From: Alphaproteobacteria bacterium
GTDB taxonomy: Bacteria; Pseudomonadota; Alphaproteobacteria; Reyranellales; Reyranellaceae
Length of the DNA stretch: 40,554 bases
Reading direction: 5' to 3'
Assembly: GCA_019235415.1 (NCBI GenBank)
Contig: JAFAKN010000440.1
Coordinates: 1 to 40,554 of the forward strand
Both the position numbers and the translations under genes were made by a program. Below are positions 40,376-40,554 of the stretch, one piece after another. Numbering within the stretch: position 1 is the first letter of the stretch; each line of letters opens with the position of its first letter. The notes below the pieces were generated by a model. It was not told where the DNA came from. It saw only the letters and a list, made by a program, of their open reading frames with translations, and made no database searches.

Positions 40376-40554
40376 ATGGCCATCAAGCTCCAGGAACCCC
40401 TGCGCGAGATCTTTTATGCACCCTTCTATGTCGCCTTGGCGCGGGGGGCGCCTTCGCGGCCGAAGGCGTCGATGTCGATTTCGTGAGCTCGCCCCGTCCG
40501 CAGGACGCCGCGCTGCGCTTGGTGGACCACGCGGTCGACGTCTGCTAGGGCGGA
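40376..40554 (+). pseudogene. NMT1/SsuA-type ABC transporter substrate-binding gene, broken (partial)
   Basis: ATG at 40376 starts MAIKLQEPLREIFYAPFYVAL, the opening of NMT1/THI5-like binding proteins. At the G-run 40441-40449 the frame is lost. The continuation GAFAAEGVDVDFVSSPRPQDAALRLV is in another frame and ends VDVC-stop-GG (TAG 40546-40548), where relatives have VDVCWGG, so a TGG-to-TAG change is likely. One indel in the homopolymer plus one nonsense change disable the gene within its first 60 codons. The rest lies beyond the window. Confidence 0.65.

Overview
The window is GC-rich chromosomal DNA with short intergenic gaps, frequent 4-bp start/stop overlaps, GGAGG-type ribosome binding sites and many GTG starts. 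The gene families (Bug-type solute receptor, CaiB-type CoA transferase, several SDRs and crotonases, a Bradyrhizobium-like D-tartrate dehydratase, DUF1127, otsB-GH15-otsA) and the intergenic palindromes ending in GTCATCCCGA or CTAGAGCACG point to a soil or freshwater alphaproteobacterium (Bradyrhizobium/Reyranella-like). That placement is an inference. No rRNA, tRNA, CRISPR array, insertion sequence or prophage is visible.

Layout. 1-5080: start of an amidohydrolase, a palindromic repeat array, a luciferase-family remnant fused to a DMT permease, an SDR, a GFA-family zinc protein, two small unknown proteins, an epoxide-hydrolase-like enzyme and a truncated exported peptide. 5081-9527: a crotonase, then a minus-strand run (TauE exporter, orphan antitoxin-like protein, crotonase, MDR reductase, GST). 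9587-12930: amidase, cytochrome c remnant, Bug solute receptor, DUF486 protein, glycosyltransferase C-terminal piece. 12939-16819: feoAB ferrous iron uptake and an MFS pump broken by one stop codon. 17034-19609: CoA transferase, a Phd/VapC toxin-antitoxin pair with a palindromic operator, a GNAT. 19606-22704: otsB - collapsed GH15 - otsA trehalose operon and a DUF1127 protein. 22871-27413: a four-gene plus-strand operon (class V aminotransferase, SMP-30 lactonase, MFS carrier, D-tartrate dehydratase), probably for sugar-acid or hydroxy-acid use. 27397-34702: small lipoprotein, YHS protein, a minus-strand run (HpaB/AbfD-like enzyme, TetR, GST, adenylate cyclase-TPR protein) and a divergent stand-alone ketosynthase. 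34862-40554: lipoprotein, a three-gene operon (SDR, aldo-keto reductase, acyl-CoA synthetase), a double GNAT, an exported protein and a broken ABC-transporter substrate-binding gene.

The clearest theme is gene decay: seven loci look like remnants or freshly broken genes (370, 4487, 11056, 12646, 16667, 20976, 40376), several retaining a ribosome binding site and translational coupling. A second theme is short tandem triplications (13-20 bp) at 295, 3366, 8741 and 11915. A third is large nested palindromes at gene ends, including a pair at 5891-6018 that contains the stop codons of both convergent genes. I found no clear new defence or biosynthetic system. The best candidates for new biology are the HpaB/AbfD-like enzyme lacking the iron-sulfur ligands with its TetR operator and divergent ketosynthase, and the orphan antitoxin-like protein coupled to a crotonase.
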